Shown here piece by piece: positions 34,201 to 45,958 of a stretch of DNA of 64,000 nucleotides; the first letter of the stretch is position 1, and every line of letters starts with the position of its first letter. Source of the stretch: Heliopora coerulea. Its lineage: Eukaryota; Cnidaria; Anthozoa; Scleralcyonacea; Helioporidae. The notes below the pieces were generated by a model, which ran no database searches, had not been told where the DNA came from, and saw only the letters and a program-made list of their open reading frames with translations. Where the stretch lies: contig JASJOG010000203.1 of NCBI GenBank assembly GCA_030142905.1, positions 248,001 through 312,000 on the forward strand, written 5' to 3'. A program made the translations under genes and the position numbers.

Positions 34201-37200
34201 TCATTTGAATGTTAACAAACTGACCAGAGCTGCAAAGAAGAGCTCCAGAACTGTAAAAAATTTTAAATTCATTATATCGTAATTAGAATGTTATTCTATT
34301 CAAATGCGTAAAATTAATCTTTGTTAAGTGCCGTTGCGGAATTTTGCCATCTTTTTAAAGAAATGTAAAAAGATTTTCCATGATTGTAAACTCTTATATA
34401 AAAGAGTGTGATGTTGTGAAACTTTTGAAAACCTAAAAAACTCATGCATTGGGGTCGTACTTTTTGTCTCCCCATTCTCAAGTCTGGAATAAAGTAAAGC
34501 ATCTTTATTTATACTGGATAACCCTATCAGCTACCTAAGCTGTTCTTGCTAGAGGTCCAGTAAGAGCCACTCCTCATGGGTCCAGTGTTACTACAAGAGG
34601 AAACCGAAGTACCCGGAGAAAACCGGCGATGATTGGTTGAGTCAAACTGGAAAACACTCTTCTTACATGTGACCAAGGTATTTTTAATCAGACAACTGCA
34701 GGAGCCGGAATCAAACCCTAGTCACAGAGTGCACTATCACTGTGCTACCAGCATCCCCAACGCCACGCCACATGCAAATATTCACAAAATGATACCAGCT
34801 CTATAAAAAATATACATTACATATATCTGATGAACTTGCAATTTCTTATTACTCTAGATTCCGCTGACAGTACGAGCATCTCTGGAGCGAAGTTTGTCAA
34901 GTCCTACGAAATAGCTACAGTGAATTCCATTGGTCAGTTAAAAGTTTGGGACCTGAGGCAGAAGAGCAATAAACCAGTGAGGACAATGTTGCTGTAAGTC
35001 CTACATTCCCAAACTTTTTTTGCTCGAGGGCCAAAATACGAACTTGTCATGTTGAAGAGGAACATTCAATCTGATCTTCGTAACAGTAACATAAAAAAAG
35101 GTTGTAGATGTAACTTACTATTTAATGTGGCTAAGACGATGGTTTATTTTTAGAAAAATTGGCCATTATGACTGTGTGTGCTTTGTTATCCAAATAACCG
35201 CCCAGTAAATAGTGTAGGATAAGCCGTGGATTCAAGAGAGTTCAATGGTTGGCCAGAAAAGGCGTTCTTATTTCTCTTATATTCCTCGGGGGGATATTTT
35301 TATAGGTACACGTGCTGAGGAAATTTCACAATTAATTTACATTTTGAATCCCGTTCAAGTGAACTTCCAGTTGACTTTTCGCACTTTAAGTTAATCATGA
35401 AATGTCTTCATGTTACAGTACCCTCAGGATAATTCCGAAACAGAATCAAAAGTGCGCATTCACCTTTCTTTTCCGGGCTTTTTTTTTCTCATGTCGGTGA
35501 TACACCGCAGGCAATGCCGCAGGACTGTTGCAACGCTGTTACCAGCAATGAACTATTGGCAGTGTAACAATAGTAAAACACGATAGTTTGTCTTGCACGG
35601 TCATTCCTTCGACCATTGCTGTCCATCGCTAACACGTGAGAGCTAGCAGTCACGAACAGTTGCTACACTCCCTCGTTAGAGTTAATTACCGAGAACCGTG
35701 ACATTAAATTCAGCCTACTCTCAGCACAATTACAACACTAACCACAACATTGCACTTAAGAATTTTTACTTCTCTTAAAAGCACCAATGTGCAATACTAT
35801 CAAAGCTGCTGTTAGCAGGCATGGCATATCAATAGCGCCAACGTGCCTTTGAAACGTGAAGCAGAGGTGTAGTTGACGGTCCGGTAGGTTCGACAAGTAT
35901 CTATATCGATGGATCAATATCTATGAAGTAGTCTTGATGTCCTCTAGTCCTTCGAGACTATTTGTATGACGCTGTCCTCACAACATGGCAGCATGTAATT
36001 TCTTCTTGGGTAAGCCTAACAGACGTAAATTCTTGTACGTCGATTGGAACAGACTGACAAACCGTTAATGGTTAGTGCACCTCGAGCAAATGTTTTGCAC
36101 GGTACTAGGGTTGCCTTCCTGTCTCTCGCCTGGACTTATTAGAGTTGATCAACTCAGAAACAATTTCTAACAAAATTTTATGAATTGGTGTAGTTTAGAA
36201 GGGTAAGAATGTAAAGGTAATTAATAAGTTGGAGAAATACTCCACAGAGATCACTGGAAATGTAATTTTGAGCCCCTGAAACTAAAAAATTTTCTGGGGG
36301 AACATGCCCCCAGACCGCCGTTGATGGTTCGCAGCTTGACCATGGTAACCGGCGCCTTATGACCAGATAGTGTCAACAAAGAGTGTCGTCAAAACTAGCA
36401 TCACCCATGAGTAATAAAGAACACTAAAGCGGACTGTCGAAGCATTGGGTTGCGAAAAGTAACTTTTTAAATTACATTCAAAATATTCAAAGCCAGACTA
36501 GCGTTCACTACATTGGACATTTTTCGTGATTGCGTCGGGAAACTTGTTTATTTGGGACAAGCACATGATAAAGTAACTGGTAATTTTCATTCACAGCAAT
36601 CTAGTTGTCATACTCTCGATCACTGCGCCGGAGAAGCCTCGAGAATTTGGGGAGAAATATTAGAAGATCTGGTAAAAACTGATAAATGAAATCTTATCAA
36701 ACATATTTGTTTGTTTCCACAACAGAAGCGGAGATCGTGTTCCATTATTGTGCATCGATAAACATCCGACTCAACCACACTTGATTGCAACTGGTGGACA
36801 AGATGGAGTGTTGGGGCTGTGGGATATGAGACAAGAACGATATCCAGTGACTTTACTTGAGGCACACTCTGCTGAAGGTAATGTTATCAATAATTTCTTA
36901 AATCATATAGATATAAAATTATTTACGTACAGTGTACGTTGATTTTCATTGTTTGTTTTTTTTTGTCTTGTTTTGTTGGGGTTTTTTTTTTGTATTTTTT
37001 GTTGCTTTTGCTTATTCTGATGGCTTTACGTACCTTGACACTTACAGTTTTTTTAAAACTTTGCTCCACCAAACAATTAACCTGCTCGCAACCCAAGAAT
37101 TAGCGGCACGATGTCTTATTCCTGTGCAACAAAACTGTACGTGCCGAAAATTTCTGATCACATGTGGCCAAAAAGGTTCATTAAATTGAGACAGTTGGTT

Positions 37201-38466
37201 ATTGTAAATGGAATGTAGAAAAAATATAAGATGTTAGTTAAAGTCAACGTTCATACACTGAGAATACGAACTTTGGAAACTTAGAGACCTCATTTGGTAG
37301 AACGTCGATTAAATCTACTTTAGAAACTTAGATAACTCTTCAACTTCTACAATTACTGCATGTTGGAACATCATAATTTGTCAAATTTAGCAATTACTAT
37401 CCTAGAAAAACTATAGCGAAAATATTCATTTTGGAACTTTATATTCAAGTAAACACAAGAAAAGACTAAGTATTCGTGGTAATATTTCGATGGTAATAAT
37501 TTTCACACAGTACTTGTGCTAACATTTCGTAGTAATTTTCTCGTGTGTATATAGCGTTTTCAGCAAGTTTGATTATTTGGTTTGATAATGACCCTGCATT
37601 AGAGTCGAATGTTACCACGAATACCGTGTATTTTCTTGTGTTTACTTGACTGTCAAGTCCTAAGATGGATATTTTCGGTTTAGTTGTTCTACTTTATTTT
37701 CTTAAGTTGTCGGCTGGTTATGGCTTTCATCAATTAGTAATTTAACTTGTTATTAGACGTACTTTGGAAACGTAAAAGCTAGTATGAGCTCTAAAGATAA
37801 ATTCAAACTTTATTTGATCTGTCTTTGATGTCAGTGATCTGTGATTTTTTACTTGTCTAAATTTAAGTTTGTTATCTAATAATAACAGTCCTTTCACGTG
37901 ATACGACTGTCGCATACAATTATTCATCCTGGCGTATACAATGCTGTCTCGAGGCAACAATTCCTGCTGACGATTACCTGAATAATGTGGCAGTTACGTC
38001 CTGAACTCTGTAGTTACTTAGTCCCATGCATCAGAACGAACAATCTTACCGTATGTGATCATCGTATCGTCTAAATGGACATTAGTGGTTCTCGTTCTTT
38101 ACAGTTTGGGAAGTGATGTTTCACCACTCGAACCCAGACCACCTCTTTACATGCTCTCAAGACGGCTCCATCTGGCAGTGGAATGGTTCGAGTATGAAAA
38201 CATCCACCATGGACATAAGCCGGATATTGAACCCAAACCTTTTTGTTGCTGAAAACTTTTCCAGCAATGGCATTGGCACTGATGGCTCCCACAGTATAAC
38301 CACGCCCTGGTTGTCAGCTGATACCAGTAAACATAAAATAGAAACATTCTCATTGCTACCTTATAACCGCCTACCTGTGAACTCTCTTGACGTCTGCGCC
38401 CGCAATCTCGTGTGCGGCACTGATGGTGAAGCAGTGTATGTTCTAGAAGATTTGGATCTTGGGTGA
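31217..38466 (+). CDS. NUP43: Nucleoporin Nup43, seven exons
   Basis: Exons 31217-31330, 32321-32452, 32981-33058, 33299-33470, 34858-34993, 36726-36877 and 38105-38466 splice at GT-AG sites in consistent phase to a 381-residue protein (human Nup43 has 380). It is a WD40 beta-propeller of the Nup107-160 (Y) complex, which scaffolds the nuclear pore and joins kinetochores in mitosis. Recognisable blocks are VGQKVSKVRWSP near the N-terminus, SAGEDGTLVVLRMD, TVNSIGQLKVWDLRQ, HLIATGGQDGVLGLWDMRQ, HSNPDHLFTCSQDGSIWQW and the C-terminal SLDVCARNLVCGTDGEAVYV. The ATG at 31217 is chosen because translation upstream would overlap TMEM242. A 12-kb repeat array begins 217 bp after the stop codon, and a decayed copy of the last exon lies at 58390-58599. 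Confidence 0.96.
33603..33790. mobile_element. Small inverted-repeat element in NUP43 intron 4
   Basis: AACAAATAGAAATTACTTGA at the left is matched in inverse by ATTTTCTATTTGTT at the right, with a further paired block GTGTCTCTGTGCTGTGATA against TATCACAGTAGAAAGACAC. About 40 bp of imperfect terminal inverted repeat enclose ~110 bp, which is typical of a MITE. No clear target duplication. Confidence 0.5.
34560..34775 (-). mobile_element. tRNA-derived SINE in NUP43 intron 4
   Basis: On the minus strand a box A-like GGTAGCACAGTGATAGTGC is followed about 20 bp later by a box B-like GGGTTTGATTCCGG, the internal RNA polymerase III promoter of tRNA-derived SINEs. The downstream body contains CGCCGGTTTTCTCCGGGTAC. 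The tRNA part no longer folds as a working tRNA. Ends are approximate. Confidence 0.6.
35004..35035. mobile_element. hAT transposon terminus relic
   Basis: ATTCCCAAACTTTTTTTGCTCGAGGGCC matches the widespread hAT (Charlie/SPIN-like) terminal pattern of TTCCCAAACTTTTT followed by CGAGGGCC. It sits just inside NUP43 intron 5. No matching far end or transposase was found. Confidence 0.45.
36255..36330. repeat. Fragment of the repeat family seen at 15437-15942
   Basis: TTTTCTGGGGGAACATGCCC and the following CCAGACCGCC match, in inverse, the GGTCCGGGGGCATGCTCCC block near 15505-15525. It is a truncated piece inside NUP43 intron 5. Confidence 0.4.
37445..37649. mobile_element. 205-bp MITE-like element in NUP43 intron 6
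   Basis: TCAAGTAAACACAAGAAAA at the left is matched by the inverse TTTTCTTGTGTTTACTTGA at the right, and the next block (GTATTCGTGGTAA) is also inverted. The terminal repeats are about 45 bp and ~80% alike. A related copy starts at 57308. Confidence 0.7.
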
Positions 38467-40758
38467 TAAGTCAGACCTTTATAAATTCGTACTAATAACA
38501 ATATATTAAGTTCCACTTCTACCTCACGGCTATCTAGACACATTGTGTTCCAACAAGAGAATCAGTTTCCTATATGCCGTCCTAATAAGCAATGATAAGC
38601 TCTAACTGGATGTGTTGGATCTGTTGTATGACTCTAACCTGCTTTACATTTCTGCCTATTCCAGTAGGATGAAAAATAACAGGTAGTGTCTATTAAATAT
38701 AAACAACCGTGGTCAACTTTTCAACCGAAAAAAACTGTCCGTATTTTTCACTTTAACAATTTGTCCAAAAATTTTTCGTGTTGTCATAGTTATGTCATCA
38801 ACAGAACGGTTGCTGGAAGAATTCCTTGCCATTGTCAAAACATGTGTTGCGATTTTTCTCGGTAAAATCCTTCCCCGATATTCTATTACCCAATAAGCTG
38901 AGAAATGGTGTAAAGGATTAAATAATGGACATCGTAAAATTCTCCCACTGTAAATTCTACAGGTAAGGATAATTGACAGATTTTCTGTTTTTCCTGGTAT
39001 TTACCCTGATGTCAACCTGTGTCCGTGTCATGTTGCGTAGGCTTTAATGAAATTTATGGAAATTTTTAATGGATTGTGGTGAGAAAATTTGTTGACGTTG
39101 GCAAGAGATTTGTTGACTCGGACAGATTCGAATCGACATCTTCGCATCGAAGGAACATTGCTGTTATATTTTCCAGATACTGGCTCCATTTTACCTATAC
39201 TGCAATCCAAAGGTGTGAGTTCAAGCCCTGCTTTAGTCAACAAAAGAACGAGTGACAAAACAAAGAAAACAAAGCACAACGACAAAATTATTCGTGGATC
39301 AATTGGTTAGTCGTGGAATTTCCCGTGAGTGTTACATTTTCTAAAACCATGCGTTGAATTTCCCCATCAACGAATTTTGCGAATACGTTCTGCAACATTT
39401 AGAATGTCACTTTTTCTATTTTTTTCTTCAAGTTTGACGTAATGATGAACACCTTTTAACATTCGTCGATTATTACATGTTGAAACACGTACCGTGTGGT
39501 GTACTGTATGTTACATGCAGGGTTAGTTGAAGTATCGAGCATTAATTGGGTTAGCGTTTAGTGAAACTAATATATGATTTGAGTAAGCATTTCTTTCTTA
39601 TTTTCCAAAATTTTATTCGAGGTGATCAAATATGGGTGCGAAATTTTCCCGCCAGAATTAAACCGTCAGAAATTTTACAGCTGTGAAATATGTTGTGCAA
39701 ATTCACTAGTTAAAAATAACCAATTAATAAAAGTCAGTCTACATGAGGTAAGGTGTCGTGCCGTATACCCAAGACCAAACTAAAGTATTGTTAAGTTTCT
39801 GCTTGACGTCGTCATACTGATAATTATCTTTGGGAGAGAGGTATTTGTGACAAATATCTGATGTAGCAATTAGGCTTCGGCAGTTAGTGTTGTGTGTGGT
39901 ATTTGCGTAATACCAGCAGTTTATTACCAGTAATACCAGTAGTGTCTATTAAATATAAACAACCGTGGTCAACTTTTCAACGGAAAAAAGCTGTCCGTAT
40001 TTTTCACTTTAACAATTTGTCCAAAAATTTTTCGTGTTGTCATAGTTATGTCATCAACAGAACGGTTGCTGGAAGAATTCCTTGCCATTGTCAAAACATG
40101 TGTTGCGATTTTTCTCGGTAAAATCCTTCCCCGATATTCTATTACCCAATAAGCTGAGAAATGGTGTAAAGGATTAAATAATGGACATCGTAAAATTCTC
40201 CCACTGTAAATTCTACAGGTAAGGATAATTGACAGATTTTCTGTTTTTCCTGGTATTTACCCTGATGTCAACCTGTGTCCGTGTCATGTTGCGTAGGCTT
40301 TAATGAAATTTATGGAAATTTTTAATGGATTGTGGTGAGAAAATTTGTTGACGTTGGCAAGAGGTTTGTTGACTCGGACAGATTCGAATCGACATCTTCG
40401 CATCGAAGGAACATTGCTGTTATATTTTCCAGATACTGGCTCCATTTTACCTATACTGCAATCCAAAGGTGTGAGTTCAAGCCCTGCTTTAGTCAACAAA
40501 AGAACGAGTGACAAAACAAAGAAAACAAAGCACAACGACAAAATTATTCGTGGATCAATTGGTTAGTCGTGGAATTTCCCGTGAGTGTTACATTTTCTAA
40601 AACCATGCGTTGAATTTCCCCATCAACGAATTTTGCGAATACGTTCTGCAACATGTAGAATGTCACTTTTTCTATTTTTTCTTCAAGTTTGACGTAATGA
40701 TGAACACCTTTTAACATTCGTCGATTATTACATGTTGAAACACGTACCGTGTGGTGTA

Positions 40759-42119
40759 CAGTAGGTGCCAAAAGTATGAGTCCAGTCTCAATTTTTGCCA
40801 AAAATTCGAGAAAAGTATGAGTCCAGTTAGAACTGAGTGTGTATTTTTAATTTTGAACAATATTATCACTCTGTGTCACAATGTTTAATTTTACTTATAA
40901 AGGAGATAATTTACAGTAGTTTTTACGTGATTTCAGTATTTAGTGTGTCCTCCCTTAGCTTTTAAAATAGCTTGCACTCTTTTTGGCATGGATTTGACAA
41001 GTTTTTGAAGTGTTGATTGTTCGATGTTATTCCAACATTGAGAAAGTACATCCCATAGCCTGTCCTGGCTTGTGATTGCATGTTTCACTTTCTCTCTTTT
41101 TAAAAGATCCCATAAGTGTTCAATGGGATTAACGTCGGGAGACTGAGGTGGAAATGCCATTAGCTTTAATTCACCTTGGTTTTCTTTATTCTTTAAGTAA
41201 TTTGTGCACAAATTAGAACTGTGTTTAGGGTCATTATCTTGTAGTAAGGTAAATCCTCTCCCACATAACTTCTTGCCAGATGGTATAGCATGCCTTTGGA
41301 GAATTGAATGGTATTGCTCTTTTTTAAGAATGCCTTTTATCCGGTAAAGATCCCCGACACCATTAAAACTGAAACAACCCCAGACTTGGATGTTTCCACC
41401 ACCATGTTTCACTGTGGGTTTAATACACTGATTTAGTAATCTTTCACCAGGTCTTCGTCGCACATAAATGCGGCGATTGTTTCCAAAAATTTCAAATTTA
41501 GACTCATCGCTGAAAAGTACCTTTTTCCAGTCTTCTACACTATAGTTTTTGTATTTTTTTGCCCATAACAATCTCTTGCGCTTATTTTCAGGACGCAGCA
41601 ACAGTTTAGAAACTGCAACTCTTCCTTTCAGACCACTTCCAGCCAATCTCCTTCTTACTGTCGTTTTGCTGATTGTTTTCTCTCGTGTTGCGTTAATAGC
41701 GGATTGAATATTACCAGCAGTTGCTGTTCTATTACGCAAAGAAGTTATTTTTATGAACCGATCCTCTTGTGATGTAGTACACCTTGGTCTTCCAGACCTT
41801 GGTAGGTTGGAATAGGATTTAGTTTTTCTGAATCTTTCCACGGTTCGCTGCACAGCACCTTTCGACACTCCTATCTTTGCAGCAATTTGTCGCTGTGAGA
41901 AACCTTCGTTACTTAGAGCAACAATTTGTCCTCTAACTCCTTCACTTAACTCTTTAGCCATCCTTGACGTACATGCGTGTAGAGAATTAGATACATTTAT
42001 TTTGAAGTTATATATGGCATAATAATTAAAGGACAAAAGGTGGAGACAATTGCAGATCTCAATGCGCATGCTCAAGTAGCTAATGCAAGTTTATTTTTCA
42101 GAAGATATAATTTTCTATT
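40759..42119 (-). mobile_element. Tc1-like element, copy 1, lacking one terminal repeat
   Basis: The end next to the transposase stop begins TA|CAGTAGGTGCC, the standard Tc1/mariner terminus. The 17-mer AAAAGTATGAGTCCAGT occurs twice, 41 bp apart (40770 and 40811), like the direct repeats bound by Tc1 transposases. The opposite end should carry the inverse of this terminus before a TA, but the sequence passes straight into array unit DNA at 42120. So one inverted repeat is deleted, with 33 bp of target. It probably cannot move as a unit. Confidence 0.85.
40933..41961 (-). CDS. DD38E Tc1-family transposase, copy 1
   Basis: An intact 342-residue transposase. N-terminal helix-turn-helix regions (about residues 5-50, GFSQRQIAAKIGVSKGAVQR, and 85-120) flank a GRPR hook at 57-60; these bind the terminal repeats. 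The RNase H-like catalytic core has D152 (LFSDESKF), D242 (LLQDNDPKH) and E281 (NPIEHLW). The D242-E281 gap is 38 residues, four more than canonical DD34E Tc1, placing it with the DD38E (Intruder-type) group. The frame extends upstream to 42075, but MAKEL at 41961 matches the usual family start. No stops, frameshifts or missing catalytic residues. Its element has lost one end, so the protein could act only on intact relatives elsewhere. Confidence 0.9.
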   Translation of the reverse strand: MAKELSEGVRGQIVALSNEGFSQRQIAAKIGVSKGAVQRTVERFRKTKSYSNLPRSGRPRCTTSQEDRFIKITSLRNRTATAGNIQSAINATREKTISKTTVRRRLAGSGLKGRVAVSKLLLRPENKRKRLLWAKKYKNYSVEDWKKVLFSDESKFEIFGNNRRIYVRRRPGERLLNQCIKPTVKHGGGNIQVWGCFSFNGVGDLYRIKGILKKEQYHSILQRHAIPSGKKLCGRGFTLLQDNDPKHSSNLCTNYLKNKENQGELKLMAFPPQSPDVNPIEHLWDLLKREKVKHAITSQDRLWDVLSQCWNNIEQSTLQKLVKSMPKRVQAILKAKGGHTKY

Positions 42120-44597
42120 GAGCATTAATTGGGTTAGCGTTTAGTGAAACTAATATATGATTTGAGTAAGCATTTCTTTCTTATTTTCCAAAATTTTATT
42201 CGAGGTGATCAAATATGGGTGCGAAATTTTCCCGCCAGAATTAAACCGTCAGAAATTTTACAGCTGTGAAATATGTTGTGCAAATTCACTAGTTAAAAAT
42301 AACCAATTAATAAAAGTCAGTCTACATGAGGTAAGGTGTCGTGCCGTATACCCAAGACCAAACTAAAGTATTGTTAAGTTTCTGCTTGACGTCGTCATAC
42401 TGATAATTATCTTTGGGAGAGAGGTATTTGTGACAAATATCTGATGTAGCAATTAGGCTTCGGCAGTTAGTGTTGTGTGTGGTATTTGCGTAATACCAGC
42501 AGTTTATTACCAGTAATACCAGTAGTGTCTATTAAATATAAACAACCGTGGTCAACTTTTCAACGGAAAAAAGCTGTCCGTATTTTTCACTTTAACAATT
42601 TGTCCAAAAATTTTTCGTGTTGTCATAGTTATGTCATCAACAGAACGGTTGCTGGAAGAATTCCTTGCCATTGTCAAAACATGTGTTGCGATTTTTCTCG
42701 GTAAAATCCTTCCCCGATATTCTATTACCCAATAAGCTGAGAAATGGTGTAAAGGATTAAATAATGGACATCGTAAAATTCTCCCACTGTAAATTCTACA
42801 GGTAAGGATAATTGACAGATTTTCTGTTTTTCCTGGTATTTACCCTGATGTCAACCTGTGTCCGTGTCATGTTGCGTAGGCTTTAATGAAATTTATGGAA
42901 ATTTTTAATGGATTGTGGTGAGAAAATTTGTTGACGTTGGCAAGAGATTTGTTGACTCGGACAGATTCGAATCGACATCTTCGCATCGAAGGAACATTGC
43001 TGTTATATTTTCCAGATACTGGCTCCATTTTACCTATACTGCAATCCAAAGGTGTGAGTTCAAGCCCTGCTTTAGTCAACAAAAGAACGAGTGACAAAAC
43101 AAAGAAAACAAAGCACAACGACAAAATTATTCGTGGATCAATTGGTTAGTCGTGGAATTTCCCGTGAGTGTTACATTTTCTAAAACCATGCGTTGAATTT
43201 CCCCATCAACGAATTTTGCGAATACGTTCTGCAACATTTAGAATGTCACTTTTTCTATTTTTTTCTTCAAGTTTGACGTAATGATGAACACCTTTTAACA
43301 TTCGTCGATTATTACATGTTGAAACACGTACCGTGTGGTGTACTGTATGTTACATGCAGGGTTAGTTGAAGTATCGAGCATTAATTGGGTTAGCGTTTAG
43401 TGAAACTAATATATGATTTGAGTAAGCATTTCTTTCTTATTTTCCAAAATTTTATTCGAGGTGATCAAATATGGGTGCGAAATTTTCCCGCCAGAATTAA
43501 ACCGTCAGAAATTTTACAGCTGTGAAATATGTTGTGCAAATTCACTAGTTAAAAATAACCAATTAATAAAAGTCAGTCTACATGAGGTAAGGTGTCGTGC
43601 CGTATACCCAAGACCAAACTAAAGTATTGTTAAGTTTCTGCTTGACGTCGTCATACTGATAATTATCTTTGGGAGAGAGGTATTTGTGACAAATATCTGA
43701 TGTAGCAATTAGGCTTCGGCAGTTAGTGTTGTGTGTGGTATTTGCGTAATACCAGCAGTTTATTACCAGTAATACCAGTAGTGTCTATTAAATATAAACA
43801 ACCGTGGTCAACTTTTCAACGGAAAAAAGCTGTCCGTATTTTTCACTTTAACAATTTGTCCAAAAATTTTTCGTGTTGTCATAGTTATGTCATCAACAGA
43901 ACGGTTGCTGGAAGAATTCCTTGCCATTGTCAAAACATGTGTTGCGATTTTTCTCGGTAAAATCCTTCCCCGATATTCTATTACCCAATAAGCTGAGAAA
44001 TGGTGTAAAGGATTAAATAATGGACATCGTAAAATTCTCCCACTGTAAATTCTACAGGTAAGGATAATTGACAGATTTTCTGTTTTTCCTGGTATTTACC
44101 CTGATGTCAACCTGTGTCCGTGTCATGTTGCGTAGGCTTTAATGAAATTTATGGAAATTTTTAATGGATTGTGGTGAGAAAATTTGTTGACGTTGGCAAG
44201 AGGTTTGTTGACTCGGACAGATTCGAATCGACATCTTCGCATCGAAGGAACATTGCTGTTATATTTTCCAGATACTGGCTCCATTTTACCTATACTGCAA
44301 TCCAAAGGTGTGAGTTCAAGCCCTGCTTTAGTCAACAAAAGAACGAGTGACAAAACAAAGAAAACAAAGCACAACGACAAAATTATTCGTGGATCAATTG
44401 GTTAGTCGTGGAATTTCCCGTGAGTGTTACATTTTCTAAAACCATGCGTTGAATTTCCCCATCAACGAATTTTGCGAATACGTTCTGCAACATGTAGAAT
44501 GTCACTTTTTCTATTTTTTCTTCAAGTTTGACGTAATGATGAACACCTTTTAACATTCGTCGATTATTACATGTTGAAACACGTACCGTGTGGTGTA

Positions 44598-45958
44598 CAG
44601 TAGGTGCCAAAAGTATGAGTCCAGTCTCAATTTTTGCCAAAAATTCGAGAAAAGTATGAGTCCAGTTAGAACTGAGTGTGTATTTTTAATTTTGAACAAT
44701 ATTATCACTCTGTGTCACAATGTTTAATTTTACTTATAAAGGAGATAATTTACAGTAGTTTTTACGTGATTTCAGTATTTAGTGTGTCCTCCCTTAGCTT
44801 TTAAAATAGCTTGCACTCTTTTTGGCATGGATTTGACAAGTTTTTGAAGTGTTGATTGTTCGATGTTATTCCAACATTGAGAAAGTACATCCCATAGCCT
44901 GTCCTGGCTTGTGATTGCATGTTTCACTTTCTCTCTTTTTAAAAGATCCCATAAGTGTTCAATGGGATTAACGTCGGGAGACTGAGGTGGAAATGCCATT
45001 AGCTTTAATTCACCTTGGTTTTCTTTATTCTTTAAGTAATTTGTGCACAAATTAGAACTGTGTTTAGGGTCATTATCTTGTAGTAAGGTAAATCCTCTCC
45101 CACATAACTTCTTGCCAGATGGTATAGCATGCCTTTGGAGAATTGAATGGTATTGCTCTTTTTTAAGAATGCCTTTTATCCGGTAAAGATCCCCGACACC
45201 ATTAAAACTGAAACAACCCCAGACTTGGATGTTTCCACCACCATGTTTCACTGTGGGTTTAATACACTGATTTAGTAATCTTTCACCAGGTCTTCGTCGC
45301 ACATAAATGCGGCGATTGTTTCCAAAAATTTCAAATTTAGACTCATCGCTGAAAAGTACCTTTTTCCAGTCTTCTACACTATAGTTTTTGTATTTTTTTG
45401 CCCATAACAATCTCTTGCGCTTATTTTCAGGACGCAGCAACAGTTTAGAAACTGCAACTCTTCCTTTCAGACCACTTCCAGCCAATCTCCTTCTTACTGT
45501 CGTTTTGCTGATTGTTTTCTCTCGTGTTGCGTTAATAGCGGATTGAATATTACCAGCAGTTGCTGTTCTATTACGCAAAGAAGTTATTTTTATGAACCGA
45601 TCCTCTTGTGATGTAGTACACCTTGGTCTTCCAGACCTTGGTAGGTTGGAATAGGATTTAGTTTTTCTGAATCTTTCCACGGTTCGCTGCACAGCACCTT
45701 TCGACACTCCTATCTTTGCAGCAATTTGTCGCTGTGAGAAACCTTCGTTACTTAGAGCAACAATTTGTCCTCTAACTCCTTCACTTAACTCTTTAGCCAT
45801 CCTTGACGTACATGCGTGTAGAGAATTAGATACATTTATTTTGAAGTTATATATGGCATAATAATTAAAGGACAAAAGGTGGAGACAATTGCAGATCTCA
45901 ATGCGCATGCTCAAGTAGCTAATGCAAGTTTATTTTTCAGAAGATATAATTTTCTATT
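44598..45958 (-). mobile_element. Tc1-like element, copy 2, lacking one terminal repeat
   Basis: Displaced from the first copy by exactly 3839 bp, with the same CAGTAGGTGCC terminus, the same repeated AAAAGTATGAGTCCAGT and the same deletion junction. A shared breakpoint shows it arose by duplication of the array, not by a new insertion. Confidence 0.85.
44772..45800 (-). CDS. DD38E Tc1-family transposase, copy 2
   Basis: The 342-residue protein is identical to that at 40933-41961, with both DNA-binding regions and the D152-D242-E281 triad preserved. Identity over the whole protein, including synonymous sites as far as I compared, indicates very recent duplication or ongoing homogenisation, or an assembly duplication. 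Confidence 0.9.
   Translation of the reverse strand: MAKELSEGVRGQIVALSNEGFSQRQIAAKIGVSKGAVQRTVERFRKTKSYSNLPRSGRPRCTTSQEDRFIKITSLRNRTATAGNIQSAINATREKTISKTTVRRRLAGSGLKGRVAVSKLLLRPENKRKRLLWAKKYKNYSVEDWKKVLFSDESKFEIFGNNRRIYVRRRPGERLLNQCIKPTVKHGGGNIQVWGCFSFNGVGDLYRIKGILKKEQYHSILQRHAIPSGKKLCGRGFTLLQDNDPKHSSNLCTNYLKNKENQGELKLMAFPPQSPDVNPIEHLWDLLKREKVKHAITSQDRLWDVLSQCWNNIEQSTLQKLVKSMPKRVQAILKAKGGHTKY

Noticed and set aside
39220..39240. RNA polymerase III box B (GAGTTCAAGCCC) in the array unit, suggesting a SINE origin
   Set aside because: No matching box A at the right distance upstream.
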